A stretch of 64,000 nt of DNA from Charina bottae (GCA_023362775.1 JALMGJ010000003.1:75687355-75751354), one strand, 5' to 3'; shown: positions 47,193-58,116, counted from the stretch's first letter. Notes: generated from the letters alone by a model not told the origin. A program made the numbers and translations.

Positions 47193-48504
47193 TTTACCCC
47201 ACCTTATTTTCAAGCAACTGGACACTAACACTAGCACAAGGAGTATGTGTAATAATCTGTATATCACCTGAAAGACCCCACTCAGATCCTGTTGATAGTA
47301 TGATGTTTGAACATGGGTGTGTATAGATGTGACAGCTGATAATAAAGGGAGTAGTATTTTGAATTCTCCCTCAATTTTCCAGTGGAGCATCTTGCTCTAT
47401 CCCCTTTCCACACATCGCCTTGTCTTGCCTTGCCTGTACTTGTGGATCCTCCTCCAACCGTTTTATCAAAGCAGGATGTGTACAAAAAATACAGCTGCAG
47501 CAGTATCCTGCCTCTGCATTTAGTTTCTTTTTTGGCAAGTTTATTTACATGGCAGACCTGCTTCTCAATTATCCTCAATGCCCCAGCTCTGTTTCACATT
47601 TGAAATTAAAATTATTTATGTGCAAATGCACCATTTGCACAAATGCAAAATGCACAAAAAAATACACTTAGCTTCTTTTTAGAAAAAAAAAGAGCTTACA
47701 ATCCCAAATGGGAATAAGGAAATATATACTGGGATACATATAAGACTTTGCCCCAGTAAATTCAGTATGTTTAAGAATATATAAATTAACAACATTAACT
47801 GAACATTCAGTAGGATTAAGATTTTTAAAATGAAATTTCTTTCAGGAATCTGAAAAGTTATACTGGAATCTGTGGTTTTGTCCGATATAAGGTAGGGTAG
47901 AGAGCTGAAATCTGTGATAATGAAGTAAATTTCAATTTAAATTATGTAGGAAAGCAAGAAAATATGTATTTTTGCAGGAACAGAAGATAAAACAAAAATT
48001 AATTGGAATAAATAAAGTAAATCAAAATTAACAGTATTTCAGATTTGGCAGCCATAGAAAGAGACTGCAGTAGATCATACTCAACTAGTTTTGTCATTGC
48101 ATCAGCCTAACTCAAGTGTCCCTAGTCTATTTGGACCAGAGGACACTTCTGGGTTTTTAAGAGCATATTATGGACCATCTCACAAAATGACTGCCATTCT
48201 GGATACGGGCAGCTCAACTTCGTTTGTTTGTTTTCTGTTAGTTTGGCACCTTCCAAATAAAGTACTGGACCACAGCCACCCACCTTTTTCCACCCCAAAA
48301 TGTATGTAGAATCTATTTGTTTCTTTGGGCACTACTGGAAAATATACACATTGCACTTGAGATTGCTGGTTTGTTTTAAACATACTAGCTTATTCTTTGA
48401 AAAAATGACCCAGGTGCCAAGGAAGGTAACAGCAGACCCATTACATCTTTGGGTTCCACACTGGGGACCTAGTGCTACCTGAATCAAGCAGCTACAATAC
48501 TTAC
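47193..48504. other. LEMD1 intron sequence with nothing recognised
   Basis: No feature was identified. Overlapping open frames around 47280-47670 are short and lack domains. Confidence 0.4.
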
Positions 48505-48591
48505 TTCTGCCACTATTTTGGCTAAACTGTGCTCAGAATCAGGTGACAGAAGCTTCTTCTGGCGTTCTGTTATTTCATCTAAAGGTGCTTT
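48505..48591 (-). CDS. LEMD1: LEMD1 coding exon 4
   Basis: An 87-base exon (29 codons, phase 0 both ends) reads KAPLDEITERQKKLLSPDSE and then HSLAKIVAE. The acceptor is ATCTTAG and the donor a consensus GTAAGT. The short charged helix belongs to the linker between LEM domain and membrane anchor. The intron to the next exon is about 7.2 kb and holds the third L2 copy and several SINEs. Confidence 0.87.
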
Positions 48592-49138
48592 CTAAGATAG
48601 AAGAGAAAGCATAAATGAAATTGCAGATAGATAAGACTGTATGAGGTGCATGGTGCTGGGATAGTACAAGTTCTTAACCTTGAGCAATATTGTACAGAAG
48701 CTAAAAGTTAACAGACTATAAAAAGCCTAGTTTCCACATGGTGGTAACTGGTGAAGCCCCACTCAAGGGTACCCAGAGCACCATTCAAAATGTGTGTTTA
48801 TTGATATAATCCTGAAGAAGGACCTCTCAGGAGCACGTCTTGAGAGATGGACCATGCACCGCCTCCCTCATTCCCCACTTACTTAGACACAGGAGTAATT
48901 CTTGGAAGATGAAACATTTCTCCATGTTGGCTACAAAGGAGGGATTTTTAAAAAATGATTTACAATGTGCACTTGAAAAGCATCCATTACAGATAAACAA
49001 CTTCTTTTTTATGGCTTCTAGGGGACACAGATTGGACTCTTGTGTGCTGACGTATTTGATGGGCTGAAGCCACAAGAATGAATTGTTAAAGTTAAATGCT
49101 TTTGTCAAAGTCTGCATTCATTTGGATTCTAATAGGTA

Positions 49139-49405
49139 GGACATAAGAAAGTCTGCCGTCCCCTTTTCCTTTTGCCTTCAGTCTTTCCCAGCATCAGGGT
49201 CTTTTCCAGTGAGTCCTCTCTTCGCATTAGGTGGCCAAAGTATTTGAGCTTCAGCTTCAGTATCTGTCCTTCCAATGAGCAGTCAGGGTTGATTTCCTTT
49301 AGGATTGACTGATTTGACCTCTTTGCAGTCCAAGGGACTCTTGAGTCTACTTCAGCACCACAGTTCGAAAGCATCAATTCTTCGACACTCAGCTGTCAGC
49401 CCTTC
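49139..49405 (-). repeat. BovB fragment (C-terminal coding part)
   Basis: On the minus strand it encodes [19 protein letters not shown] and [20 protein letters not shown], matching the longer BovB at 49651 about 0.5 kb away. It has no intact ends. Confidence 0.8.
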
Positions 49406-49471
49406 AAGGTAGACCAGGCCAAGAAACAGACACCACAGCAGTTTCAGGAATGCTACTTTACTACTGTAGAG

Positions 49472-49602
49472 CAGTGTTTTTCAAACTTGGTCACTTTAAG
49501 ATGTGTGGACGTCGACTCCCAGAATTGCCCAGCTATGCTGGCTGGGCAATTCTGGGAGTTGACGTCCACACATCTTAAAGTTGCCAAGACTGAAAAACAC
49601 TG
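49472..49602. mobile_element. Foldback hAT MITE with perfect 8-bp target duplication
   Basis: This 131-bp near-palindrome has arms of about 60 bp (CAGTGTTTTTCAAACTTGG ... AAAAACACTG) flanked by CTGTAGAG at 49464-49471 and 49603-49610. It can form one long hairpin. Relatives are at 55968, 62094, 44280 and 39024. Confidence 0.88.
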
Positions 49603-50502
49603 CTGTAGAGTATATTAACAGAATCTTGAAAGTCTGTCAGTTTCTCTCTTTTGTTGTTGTTGTTCAGTCATTTAGTCGTGTCCGACTCTTTGTGACCCCA
49701 TGGACCATAGCACGCCAGGCCTTCCTGTCCTCCACTGTCTCCCAGAGTTTACTCAAATTCATGTTCATTACATTGGTGATGCTATCTAACCATCTCATCC
49801 TCTGCCATCCCCTTCTCCTTTTGCCTTCAGTCTTTCCCAGCATCAGGGTCTTTTCCAGTGAGTCCTCTCTTTGCATTAGGTGGCCAAAGTATTTGAGCTT
49901 CAGCTTCAGCATCTGTCCTTCCAATGAGCAGTCAGGGCTGATTTCCTTTAGGATTGACTGATTTGACCTCCTTGCAGTCCAAGGGACTCTTAAGAGTCTT
50001 CTCCAGCACCACAGTTCGAAAGCATCAATTCTTTGGCGCTCAGCCGTCCAACTCTCACAGCCATACATTACTACTGGGAAAACCATAGCTTTAATTATAT
50101 GGACCTTTGTCGGCAAGGTGATGTCTCTGCTTTTTAATATGCTGTCTAGGTTTGCCACAGCTTTCCTCCCAAGGAGCAAGCGTCTTTTAATTTCATGGCT
50201 GCAGTCACCGTCTGCAGTGATCTTGGAGCCCAAGAAAATAAAATCTGTCACTGCTTCCATTTCTTCCCCTTCTATTTGCCAGGAAGTGATGGGACCAGAT
50301 GCCATGATCTGGGTTTTTTTAATGTTGAGTTTCAAGCCAGCTTTTGCACTCTCCTTTTTCACCCTCATCAAGAGGCTCTTTAGTTCCTCTTCACTTTCTG
50401 CCATTAGGGTGGTATCGTCTGCATATCTGAGGTTGTTGATATTTCTCCCAGCAATCTGAACTCCGGCTTGTGATTCATCCAGCCCGGCATTTCTCATGAT
50501 GT

Positions 50503-50691
50503 TTGTTGTTGTTTATTCATTCAGTCGCTTCCGACTCTTTGTGACTTCATGGACCAGCCCATGACAGAGCTTCCTGTCGGCCGTCGCCATCCCCAGCTCT
50601 CCCAAGGTCGAGTCTGTCACCTCCAGAATATCATCCATCCATCTTGCCCTTGGTCGGCCCCTCTTCCTTTTGCCTTCTACTTTCCCTAGTA
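50503..50691 (-). mobile_element. Second RTE/BovB-type 3' tail nested in BovB
   Basis: It is flanked by TTCTCATGATGT (50491-50502 and 50692-50703). It encodes a different end (GKRKRGRPRARWMDDI and VTKSRKRLNE) from the host BovB, so it belongs to another subfamily. It has a TTG-rich tail. Confidence 0.85.
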
Positions 50692-50845
50692 TTCTCATGA
50701 TGTACTCTGCATATAAGTTAAATAAGCAGGGTGATAATATACAGCCTTGTCATACTCCTTTCCCAATTTTAAACCATTCGGTTGTTCCATGTCTGGTTCT
50801 AACTGTTGCTTCTTGACCCGCATACAGGTTTCTCAGGAGACAGGT

Positions 50846-51241
50846 TCATTGGCGATCACTCGTAGCCGAGTAAGATTGTCTTCCAAAGGTAAAATTTTAA
50901 CGGTGGATCCGTAAGTGGCTGTAAAGGCCAATTCTGGATCCGCACAACCTCCCACAGTGGGGGCATAGGTTTCTGGGTGGGAGACGGTCATGATGAGGGT
51001 TTGCCTGACGTGCCTTCCTTTTAGCTCTTTTCTCCCTTTCGCCCTGTACTCGTGCTTCTTCAAAGTCCATAGCGCCATTAATAAAGGCTGACTCCAATTG
51101 AAACGCTCATGAGTTAGGGCTTCCCAGTTCTCAATGCTGATATTACATTTTTTTAAATTAGCTTTGAGAGTATCTTTGAATCTCTTTTGCTGTGGGAAGA
51201 TAGGCGGACTAATGTTAGCGTATTAGAAGAAGCGAAAACCA
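50846..51241 (-). mobile_element. LINE 3' fragment with C2H2 finger, nested in BovB
   Basis: A 13-bp duplication TCAGGAGACAGGT (50833-50845 and 51242-51254) marks the insertion. The minus strand encodes CPHCGRLCGSRIGLYSHLRI plus H, a C2H2 zinc finger, near the 3' end of a LINE-type protein, followed by a short untranslated end with TCGGCTACGAGTGATCGCC. I cannot name the LINE family. Confidence 0.75.
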
Positions 51242-51441
51242 TCAGGAGACAGGTAAGGTGGTCTGGTACTCCCATCTCTTTAAGAATTTGCCAGTTTGTT
51301 GTGATCCACACAATCAAAGGCTTTAGCGTAGTCAATGAAGCAGAAGTAGATGTTTTTCTGGAACTCTCTTGCTTTTTCCATGATCCAGCGAATGTTGGCA
51401 ATCTGATCTCTAGTTCCTCTGCCTCTCTCTGCCCTACGTTA

Positions 51442-51779
51442 AAAAAAGGTAAAGGTTCCCCCCGCACATTTGTGCAGTCTTGTCCGACTTTAGGGGCCGG
51501 TGCTCATCTCCGTTTGTTAGCCGAAGAGCCAGCATTGTCCGAAGATGCTTCCGTGGTCATGTGGCCGGCATGATGCACGCGGAATGCTGTTACCTACCCA
51601 CTGAAGTGGTACCTATTCATCTACTTGCATTTGCATGCTTTCGAATTGCTAGGTTGGCAAGAGCTGGAGCTAGTGCGGGAGCTCACTCCGCACGCAGGGC
51701 TAGGGATTCAAACCTCCGAACTTGCGATCTTCCGATCGACAAGCCTGGCGTCTTACCCGCTGAGCCACCATGCCCCTCA
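51442..51779 (-). mobile_element. Sauria SINE, full length, target duplication
   Basis: Near-identical 11-mers GCCCTACGTTA (51431-51441) and GCCCTACCTTA (51780-51790) flank it. Head AGGGGCATGGTGGCTCAGC, body and ACCTTTACCTTT tail are all present. Confidence 0.88.
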
Positions 51780-51790
51780 GCCCTACCTTA

Positions 51791-53101
51791 TATCAGACAA
51801 AATCAAGGCAGGGTTATTTTGAGTTTCTTTCTCATGCTTTCCACTTTCTCAGAACTGGGTTGTTGAGTTCCCTTAACAGTTTTTGCATTCCTTTTCCAGG
51901 GTCATCTCTACTTTCCTTTACAAATGTAGAGGAAAGTAGAGGGAGACAGGCATGACCGTGGAGTATAATGAAACCTTACTCTAACTTTTGTTATAGAGAT
52001 GGACAACTTTTTTCAGGCAGTGGGCTTCATCTGGGAAGCCATTCAACCATATTCCAAACCACACCTTTATTCCAGATATACCTATCCATATGCTGGAGTT
52101 TTAAAAAAGAGAGCGGCAAAGGTCTTTGTTGAAGATACACAATTAACATGTAACATAGTTTTACTTCATGAGCTCCTGAATGAAAGGTAGGATATACATC
52201 AAATCAGATTGATCAATCAATCAATCAATCAATCAATCAGGAGCTTCTGGGTTTGAACTAGAAAATTTCAAATGTATGCACCATCCCATGTATTGGGGCA
52301 CAAAATTGCCTGTTACAATTTACGCTTAGGCAGCTCAGTATCCTCAGGCCTGGACTGATGCAACCCACCCAGCCTATGGTCATTTGCTTGGATAGGGAGC
52401 CCTGAGCGTGGAGGAAGGAGAGAGAGAGGAGGAGGAGGAGGATTATTTACAAACTTGAAAGAAAAACTTTTTTCACCCGCATAAACTGTTTGGAGAACTC
52501 CTGAGAGAGTAGCTCCTTATTAATCCATAGCATTACAAATTTTAGATGACTTATACCGAAGTTCTCAGGGGCCAGTCAAACCATTCAGTTGCCTTAACTG
52601 TCTGGGAACAGTACTGCAATGTGAAAAAGGTCTCAGAATGTGTTTGCAAAACCACCGAACCTGGAGCTAGAATCAGAAGAAGAAACGGGGAAGAGATCTA
52701 TTGGGACTGGAACAAGATACTGAGAAGACTGTGAATCTATCAGCATTTAACAGACTTGATTAGCATTTCTTAAATAGGGCTTAAAATGATACAATGGAAG
52801 ATAGTTTTGCCTATTTTCTCTAATATTTTAATATAGATAGACTTCTTCCACATTTCCAGCAATACTTCCTTCTTATCTTATAAAATTGGCTCTTTCTTAA
52901 ATACCTGAATAGTCTATTTTGCTCCAGATCTCCTGAGGCCCTAATGCATTAACAGAAGCTACTGAAATACTTTCTAATTATGTGAATGGAGTAATTGCTT
53001 CACTTGTCAGGAGTCTGACACAAAGTACATCAGTTTACATTCACCTGTAATTGCTTGCATTTATCTATAGACACAAGATTTTCATAATTTGTGTAACTTA
53101 C
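51791..53101. other. LEMD1 intron with no recognised gene
   Basis: It holds an (AATC)n run at about 52208-52240 and a purine-rich GGAGGA tract near 52425. Nothing else was recognised. Confidence 0.45.
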
Positions 53102-53250
53102 ATTATCAGAACTACAGGCACTTTCTGCTGATACTCTGAAGTTGCTATTCTGAAGAACATCTTCTGTGGTTTGTCCTGGGATAGAATAAGACCTTTTGAG
53201 CAATTCTCCCAAATTACCCATTCTAGAAGCAGATACTATTCCTTCCACTT
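53102..53250 (-). CDS. LEMD1: LEMD1 coding exon 3, tandem acceptor
   Basis: The exon encodes VEGIVSASRMGNLGELLKRS through SACSSDN (49 codons plus the two bases completing a split codon). The donor is a perfect GTAAGT at 53096-53101. Two AGs three bases apart (GAGAAG) both keep the frame, giving a start at 53250 or 53247 and one Glu more or less. The pyrimidine tract is weak. Serine-rich, linker-like sequence with no fold that I recognise. Confidence 0.83.
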
Positions 53251-54144
53251 CTCCAATGTGGCCATGAGAAAATCAGCAGCTTTTGTTTCCTTTTCATTAT
53301 ATTTAAAACTGTGATTAATATCAGCTAGGGTTTATTTTAACAAGTTTGAATCATTACTCAGTTTCTTATCTTGTCTTATTAAAACTAACCAAATTTGTCT
53401 AACTTCATATATAACGAATAAGGCACAGTCAGCTCAAATAGAGCAAAAATTAGAATCTCCTCTTTATAGCAACTCCAGGGAGGATGAGGGAAGTCTGATG
53501 AGCCCAGAGCTAATATTGTAGCAACACAGTTTAGAGGATAAATGATGGCTTAACAAACATCCCTACCTTTTTCAGTAATGAAGCTCTTTTTGGGCAGGGG
53601 AAAGAACTGAAATGGTTTCACAACATTTTGAAAAAGAAACATCTCCTTTTTCAATTTAGCCATTCCAAGAATTTTGTTGGGTGATTTGCTAATTTTGACC
53701 TTGTATGAAGTAGACTACTCCAGACCCAGTGAGAATCGGACAGATGTCCCAATGGTTTATTCAGATATTATCTGTATCATTAATTCTGCCAAGCAACTGG
53801 ACCATGCATTTTTATGAAAATAGCTGCCAAGTGAAATATAAGATTATAGGTTTTCACATGGTGATCTGTTTTTATTTTGTTCTAACAAACAAGCCTCTGG
53901 GATGTGAATAAAGCAGTGTACACAAGCATGCTACTTATGCATCAGACATAAACTGTTTGTTGTGCAAAATAATTCACTCAGTAGACCCACTGAAATCAAT
54001 GGGCCTTAAATTACCTTACTCTAGTTGTGAATGAAGCCAATTAGTGTTAATTTTATCTGCTGATAATAGCAAAGAATAGGTAATCATTATATTCATACAC
54101 AGAGAGAGCAACATTTCATTCAGTGGATGATTACTAGGCATTAC

Positions 54145-54264
54145 CTTTTGCTTCAACATTTTCCCTTTCACAGTAATCCAGCCTGCTCATCTCTCTAGCT
54201 GCTGCTCCTGGGCATTGCTGCATCAATTGCTGAAGCTTGTTTTCATAAACAGTTCTTGTGGAAG
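54145..54264 (-). CDS. LEMD1: LEMD1 coding exon 2 (second half of LEM domain)
   Basis: A 120-base exon (2 + 39 codons + 1). Joined to exon 1 it gives the LEM signature PGPILPSTRTVYENKLQQLM, with the conserved TR and Y-KL positions that pack the second helix. It continues DYCERENVEAK. The acceptor is TTTTAG and the donor GTAATG. A LEM domain cut at this proline codon fits the exon structure I would expect for the family. Confidence 0.92.
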
Positions 54265-54387
54265 CTAAAACAAATAGACCAGCCTATAAAAACATTTTGC
54301 TTTGCTTTGTTGTTAATTCCAGTATTGTAAAACTGAATGGGAATTTTAACTATACAGAACACTTGATAATCATAGAGGGTATCTCAC

Positions 54388-54600
54388 ATTTATACATCAC
54401 TTTTTTTCTCTGGAAGCTCAAGGCAGCATGGGGGGGGGTCCCCACTTATTTTATCCCTAGAACCCTGTGAGGTAAGTTGGGATGAAAGAGAATGCCTATC
54501 TAAACACTACCCAGTGTGCTGCTCCATGACTGAGTGGGGATTTGAACCTGAGTCTCCTCAGGCCAAGCCCACACCTTAAGCATTATTGTATACCTGCTGT
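54388..54600 (-). repeat. Old tRNA-derived SINE
   Basis: Plus-strand AACCCTGTGAGGTAAGTTGG and GAGTGGGGATTTGAACC are the antisense of the body and B-box region of a tRNA-derived SINE related to that at 42244. It is decayed. Confidence 0.6.
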
Positions 54601-55202
54601 CTTAAGCTAAGCATTCTTCAAATGCTTGAAGAATGGTATCATGTTCCCATTTTGGTCTTCTCTTCTACAGACTAAATAACTGGAAACTTCAAATCTTCAC
54701 TGCACTTGTTTCACTATATCTGATGACATGTATTGACTTCATCCAAGTTATGTATAATACTCTTAAAAGGCCTGTCAAAAGCTAATGTCGACCTTGAGAT
54801 GCTTTTCACATCTATTTCCATTCATCCGGGTACCTCTCATCCTACAACTATGCATTTTTTTTGCCTAAATTCAGAAACAATACAAACATAAGACATGATC
54901 TCTTTTTGATACTTTTATATCTACTTTGAATTGTACTCCTTTCTTTGAGGTGTTTCCTGTTTTATGTCATCTGAAAACTCAGTAAGGATTCATTCTACCC
55001 TTCAGCTAAATCATTCATCATACAAGTGCTAAAAATATTAGTGGAAGAACAGAATCCTTCTGGTTGAGGACCAGAAAGTGTATGAGCGTATTAAAAGTGC
55101 TAGGGGACTGCTAGTGGAAATATGTAATATCAACTCTTGGCTATAGTACTGAGCTCAGCTTTCCTTTATATCTCCCAAGATCATCATTCAACTGATGCAT
55201 AC

Positions 55203-55356
55203 GTAATATTGGTCCAGGGCTGACTCCATATAAACAAAGCTGCTTCCATAGCTCAGTATCAGACAGAGTTTTAACATCAACTTCCTCTCTCAAGCATTGT
55301 TCTGCTGTGTCTTGTTCCTTGCTTTCTATATGCAGGTCTACAGTAACATTCTCCAT
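55203..55356 (-). CDS. LEMD1: LEMD1 coding exon 1 (start codon, first half of LEM domain)
   Basis: The exon itself begins at 55373 after an acceptor TTTCATAG. The first ATG inside it (55356) starts MENVTVDLHIESKEQDTAEQ. Then comes VDVKTLSDTELWKQLCLYGV, the first helix of a LEM domain, which binds BAF (BANF1) on chromatin. The human protein, as I remember it, starts at about the VDVK position, so this copy has some 25 extra N-terminal residues. The frame stays open above the ATG through the acceptor, so a start in an upstream exon is not excluded. The donor is GTATGC after ATATTAC. Full assembly is 267 codons plus stop; human is about 181 residues. Confidence 0.9.
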
Positions 55357-55967
55357 GTCTTCAAATAGTGAGCCTATGAAAGCAAGCATAATGCTGGTTA
55401 AGAATTTGCTCTTTATTTCAATGCTTTAAAAAAATCATTAATTGCTATTGTATCTAATAAAAACATATTACTTAGCTCAACTAATGTACCTGGATTCCTG
55501 CCAGTCTTGAAGTGATTTCAAAATAATTTATCAGTATTATCAAATGAACACTATTACAGTGTTTATAAGCTCTGTGAGCATTCAAAAACACAGAGCATCA
55601 AATTATATATAAAGTGGTATATTTCACTGGTAATTAAAAACAGGAAAAATTCCCAGTTCCCAAGAAAAAGATACAGTACGCAAGTTACACTGGAGAGAGA
55701 TCCCATATGGAACCATAATATACCTGTCAGTTGGATGTGACACATTGATACCAAAACTGGTAATCAAATCTCTACTATTCTTTCTCTCCCAGTAACATTT
55801 TCTAAACATCCCCATGTATATCACTCCATATCTTTGAAGGGGGCAGCCCTAACATTTGCAAGTCAGATGTCATGGGCTCGGTTTAGTCTTCTTTGCATTT
55901 TTCCATCTTGGGCTAAGAAAATGATGATCTATTAGAGGAGAGGGTAGCAAGCAATCATAGAGTAGAC

Positions 55968-56101
55968 CAGTGTTTCTCAACCTTGGCAGCTTGAAGATGT
56001 GTGGACTTCAACTCCCAGAATTCCCCAGCCAATGGCTGGCTAGGGAATTCTGGGAGTTGGAAGTCCACACATCTTCAAGCTGCCAAGGTTGAGAAACACT
56101 G
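55968..56101. mobile_element. Foldback hAT MITE with perfect 8-bp target duplication
   Basis: This 134-bp near-palindrome runs from CAGTGTTTCTCAACC to GGTTGAGAAACACTG and is flanked by GAGTAGAC at 55960-55967 and 56102-56109. It lies just upstream of the LEM exon. Confidence 0.9.
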
Positions 56102-56325
56102 GAGTAGACGGACGTTCACTGTAGTGGTCCACATGCCCGACCACCACCATTTGCATCTTTAGAGCCAGCCCCCTTGGATTGTGCTGCCAAAATCTGATAT
56201 TAAATTATAAAGTTTCTGAAGAAACTTTAGGCAACTGCAATTTAAGAGCTGGATTCTGCATAATATTGTTTAATCTAAAGTTTAATATTGTTTTAATATT
56301 AAATATTAATTAATATTTTAAATAT

Positions 56326-56357
56326 CTGAAGATGCCGGCCACAGATGCTGGCGAAAC
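56326..56357 (+). ncRNA. Second hammerhead-like motif
   Basis: CTGAAGA (56326-56332), one extra T, a 6-bp stem GCCGGC/GCTGGC (one G-U) with loop CACAGAT, and GAAAC (56353-56357). It is followed by CGTTAGGAACC and a conserved-looking tail to about 56420. It has the same layout as 11980-12010 with an unrelated stem sequence. It belongs to a dispersed reptile repeat of unclear class. Confidence 0.5.
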
Positions 56358-56559
56358 GTTAGGAACCAAAACTTCCAGAACACGGCCACACAGCCCGGAA
56401 GACCCACAAAAGCCATCAATATTGTTTTTGTTTACTGGTTTTTGAAACAATTGTCAGTGTTCTTATCTGGCTCCATCTGGAAGACAAGGTGAGGAATGGA
56501 AAGAAATGCACACTGCAGTGGAAGCCTAACATGGGGATCTATTAGTATTAAGTCTCATG

Positions 56560-56924
56560 TAAAAGGTAAAGGTTCCCCCCGCACATTTGTGCAGTCGTGT
56601 CCGACTCTAGGGGCCGGTGCTCATCTCCGTTTGTTAGCCGAAGAGCCAGCGTTGTCCGAAGACGCCTCCGCAGTCATGTGGCCGCATGACGCGCACGGAA
56701 CGCTGTTACCTTCCCACTGAAGTGGTACCTATTTATCTACTTCCATTTGCATGCTTTCCAATTGCTAGGTTGGCAAGAGCTGGGGCTAGTGCGGGAGCTC
56801 ACTCAGTCACACGGGGCTAGGGATTTGAACCTCCGAACTTGTGATCTTCCGATCGACAAGCCTTATTAAATTAAATTAAATTAAATTAAATATTAAATTA
56901 AATATTAAATCAAATTAAATTAAG
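56560..56924 (-). mobile_element. Sauria SINE, head-truncated, with AT repeat inside its target duplication
   Basis: The duplication ATTAAGTCTCATG lies at 56547-56559 and 56925-56937. Between them are tail and body of the SINE (56560-56862) and then a (TTAAA)n-like run (about 56863-56924) where the missing head should be. Confidence 0.85.
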
Positions 56925-56937
56925 ATTAAGTCTCATG

Positions 56938-57770
56938 ACAGGCCAGCATATAGAACTCAGATGTTGCCATGTGTAATACCCACAGAAATGCTCAACCATG
57001 CTAATTTAATATATATCCAACACTGCTAAACAGTACACTGTACAAATGCAGTAAACTCTTAAGAACCAACAAGGTTTATATTTTGCTTCAGTGGGAAACA
57101 TTGCATTTGTTGATTTTTTTCCCCTTTTCTACTCAGTATTGCTTTAAAATTATTTAAGATACATGAAAGCAGAGAGGGCACCTCAAGGAGAATGAGGTGT
57201 CAGATTAAGGGGCTGCTGATATGCCTTAGGAAACTTAGCCAGCGCAGAACTATTGCCAGCAGCCTGTGGCCGATTCAAAGCCCCCTTGGCCTGGGATCAA
57301 TCTCCAGCAGTTTTCTCTCCACTTGGTTATTGTGGAAAGGGCAACAGAAGGATTTATTGGGGTGAGGGTGGGATCCCCAGCCTCTCCTTACATGCACTGA
57401 GCTGGGAAGTCTTTGAAATAAATTTAAATAAATAAATTTATTTAATATAAGTTTAATAAATACTAATAATGATGATGTGGCAGATGTGCTCTTACCTAAT
57501 TTTCTTACCCACTTGTCACTCTGTCACCTTTGTTTTACTATTAAAACAACAATTTTAAGTTAAATTTAAGTTAAAGTGCTTTTCAAACTGCTCCTCGAGA
57601 TCACCCACCCAAACTACCATGATTTTTTCGAGATACTTATAAACGGTCATCCACAGAAAATGTGTGCACGTCTCTCTTTCCCGCTCCATTTTTTAAGATT
57701 CAGCCTCCTCTTTTGTCATCCTGAAAAGTGGTAACTTGTACCTTCTTCGTTTATTTTTCCTTCCAGGATT
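56938..57770. other. Region upstream of LEMD1 coding exons, nothing recognised
   Basis: No exon or repeat was recognised. Confidence 0.35.
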
Positions 57771-58014
57771 TCCCGTTTGATCTTCTATTTTCCATGATTT
57801 CAGCTACACTCAATGGAGTTTTACCGGAACAATGAACGAGCCGCCTCCCGCGGCCCCAACACCTTTATTACGTATTTCTTGACTTCAGTCCTTCCCACGT
57901 GTTAGCTTTCCTCCCCTCGTTGCAATCCACAAAGAGCCCGTGGTCTTGCCGTGCTTTAAAGGGAAACCACGAGCACGGGGAAGACGTTTAAACCATCACT
58001 GCCCATATTTCGGT

Positions 58015-58018
58015 AAAA
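58015..58018 (-). terminator. Pol III T-run terminator of tRNA-Trp
   Basis: This is the first run of four T on the minus strand after the tRNA 3' end. Confidence 0.6.
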
Positions 58019-58044
58019 TAAATCCCTTCTGGAAAGGGATGCCA

Positions 58045-58116
58045 TGACCCCGACGTGATTCGAACACGCAGCCTTCTGATCTGGAGTCAGACGCGCTACC
58101 GTTGCGCCACGAGGTC
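58045..58116 (-). tRNA. tRNA-Trp (CCA)
   Basis: The 72-base minus-strand gene starts GACCTCGTGGCGCAACGG and ends CGGGGTC plus discriminator A. The 7-bp acceptor stem closes with one U-G pair. The anticodon loop is CTCCAGA with anticodon CCA, and the T arm has GTTCGAATC. Both internal Pol III boxes are intact and there is no intron. A TTTT terminator lies about 27 bases downstream (58015-58018). It is close to vertebrate tRNA-Trp and looks functional. It stands alone, without SINE sequence around it. Confidence 0.95.

Larger units (their letters stand above)
49651..51430 (-). mobile_element. BovB (RTE) LINE, 5'-truncated, with two nested LINE tails
   Basis: The minus strand encodes the BovB reverse transcriptase from FCFIDYAKAFD-like sequence near 51330, through [20 protein letters not shown] near 50415, to [15 protein letters not shown] near 49670, ending in a (TTG)n/(CAA)n tail. 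Two insertions split it (50503-50691 and 50846-51241). The segment 49664-50497 is an open frame of 277 codons. The 5' part of the element is missing, so it cannot move by itself. BovB is known for horizontal transfer between squamates and ruminants. Confidence 0.88.

Noticed and set aside
53030..53101. Continuation of the LEMD1 exon 3 frame past 53102
   Set aside because: A perfect GTAAGT donor lies there and the next exon is in matching phase. The extra residues are intron.
55141..55202. Continuation of the LEM exon frame to a stop at 55141
   Set aside because: A donor GTATGC at 55202 and the exon at 54145-54264 complete the LEM domain properly. The continuation reads as intron.
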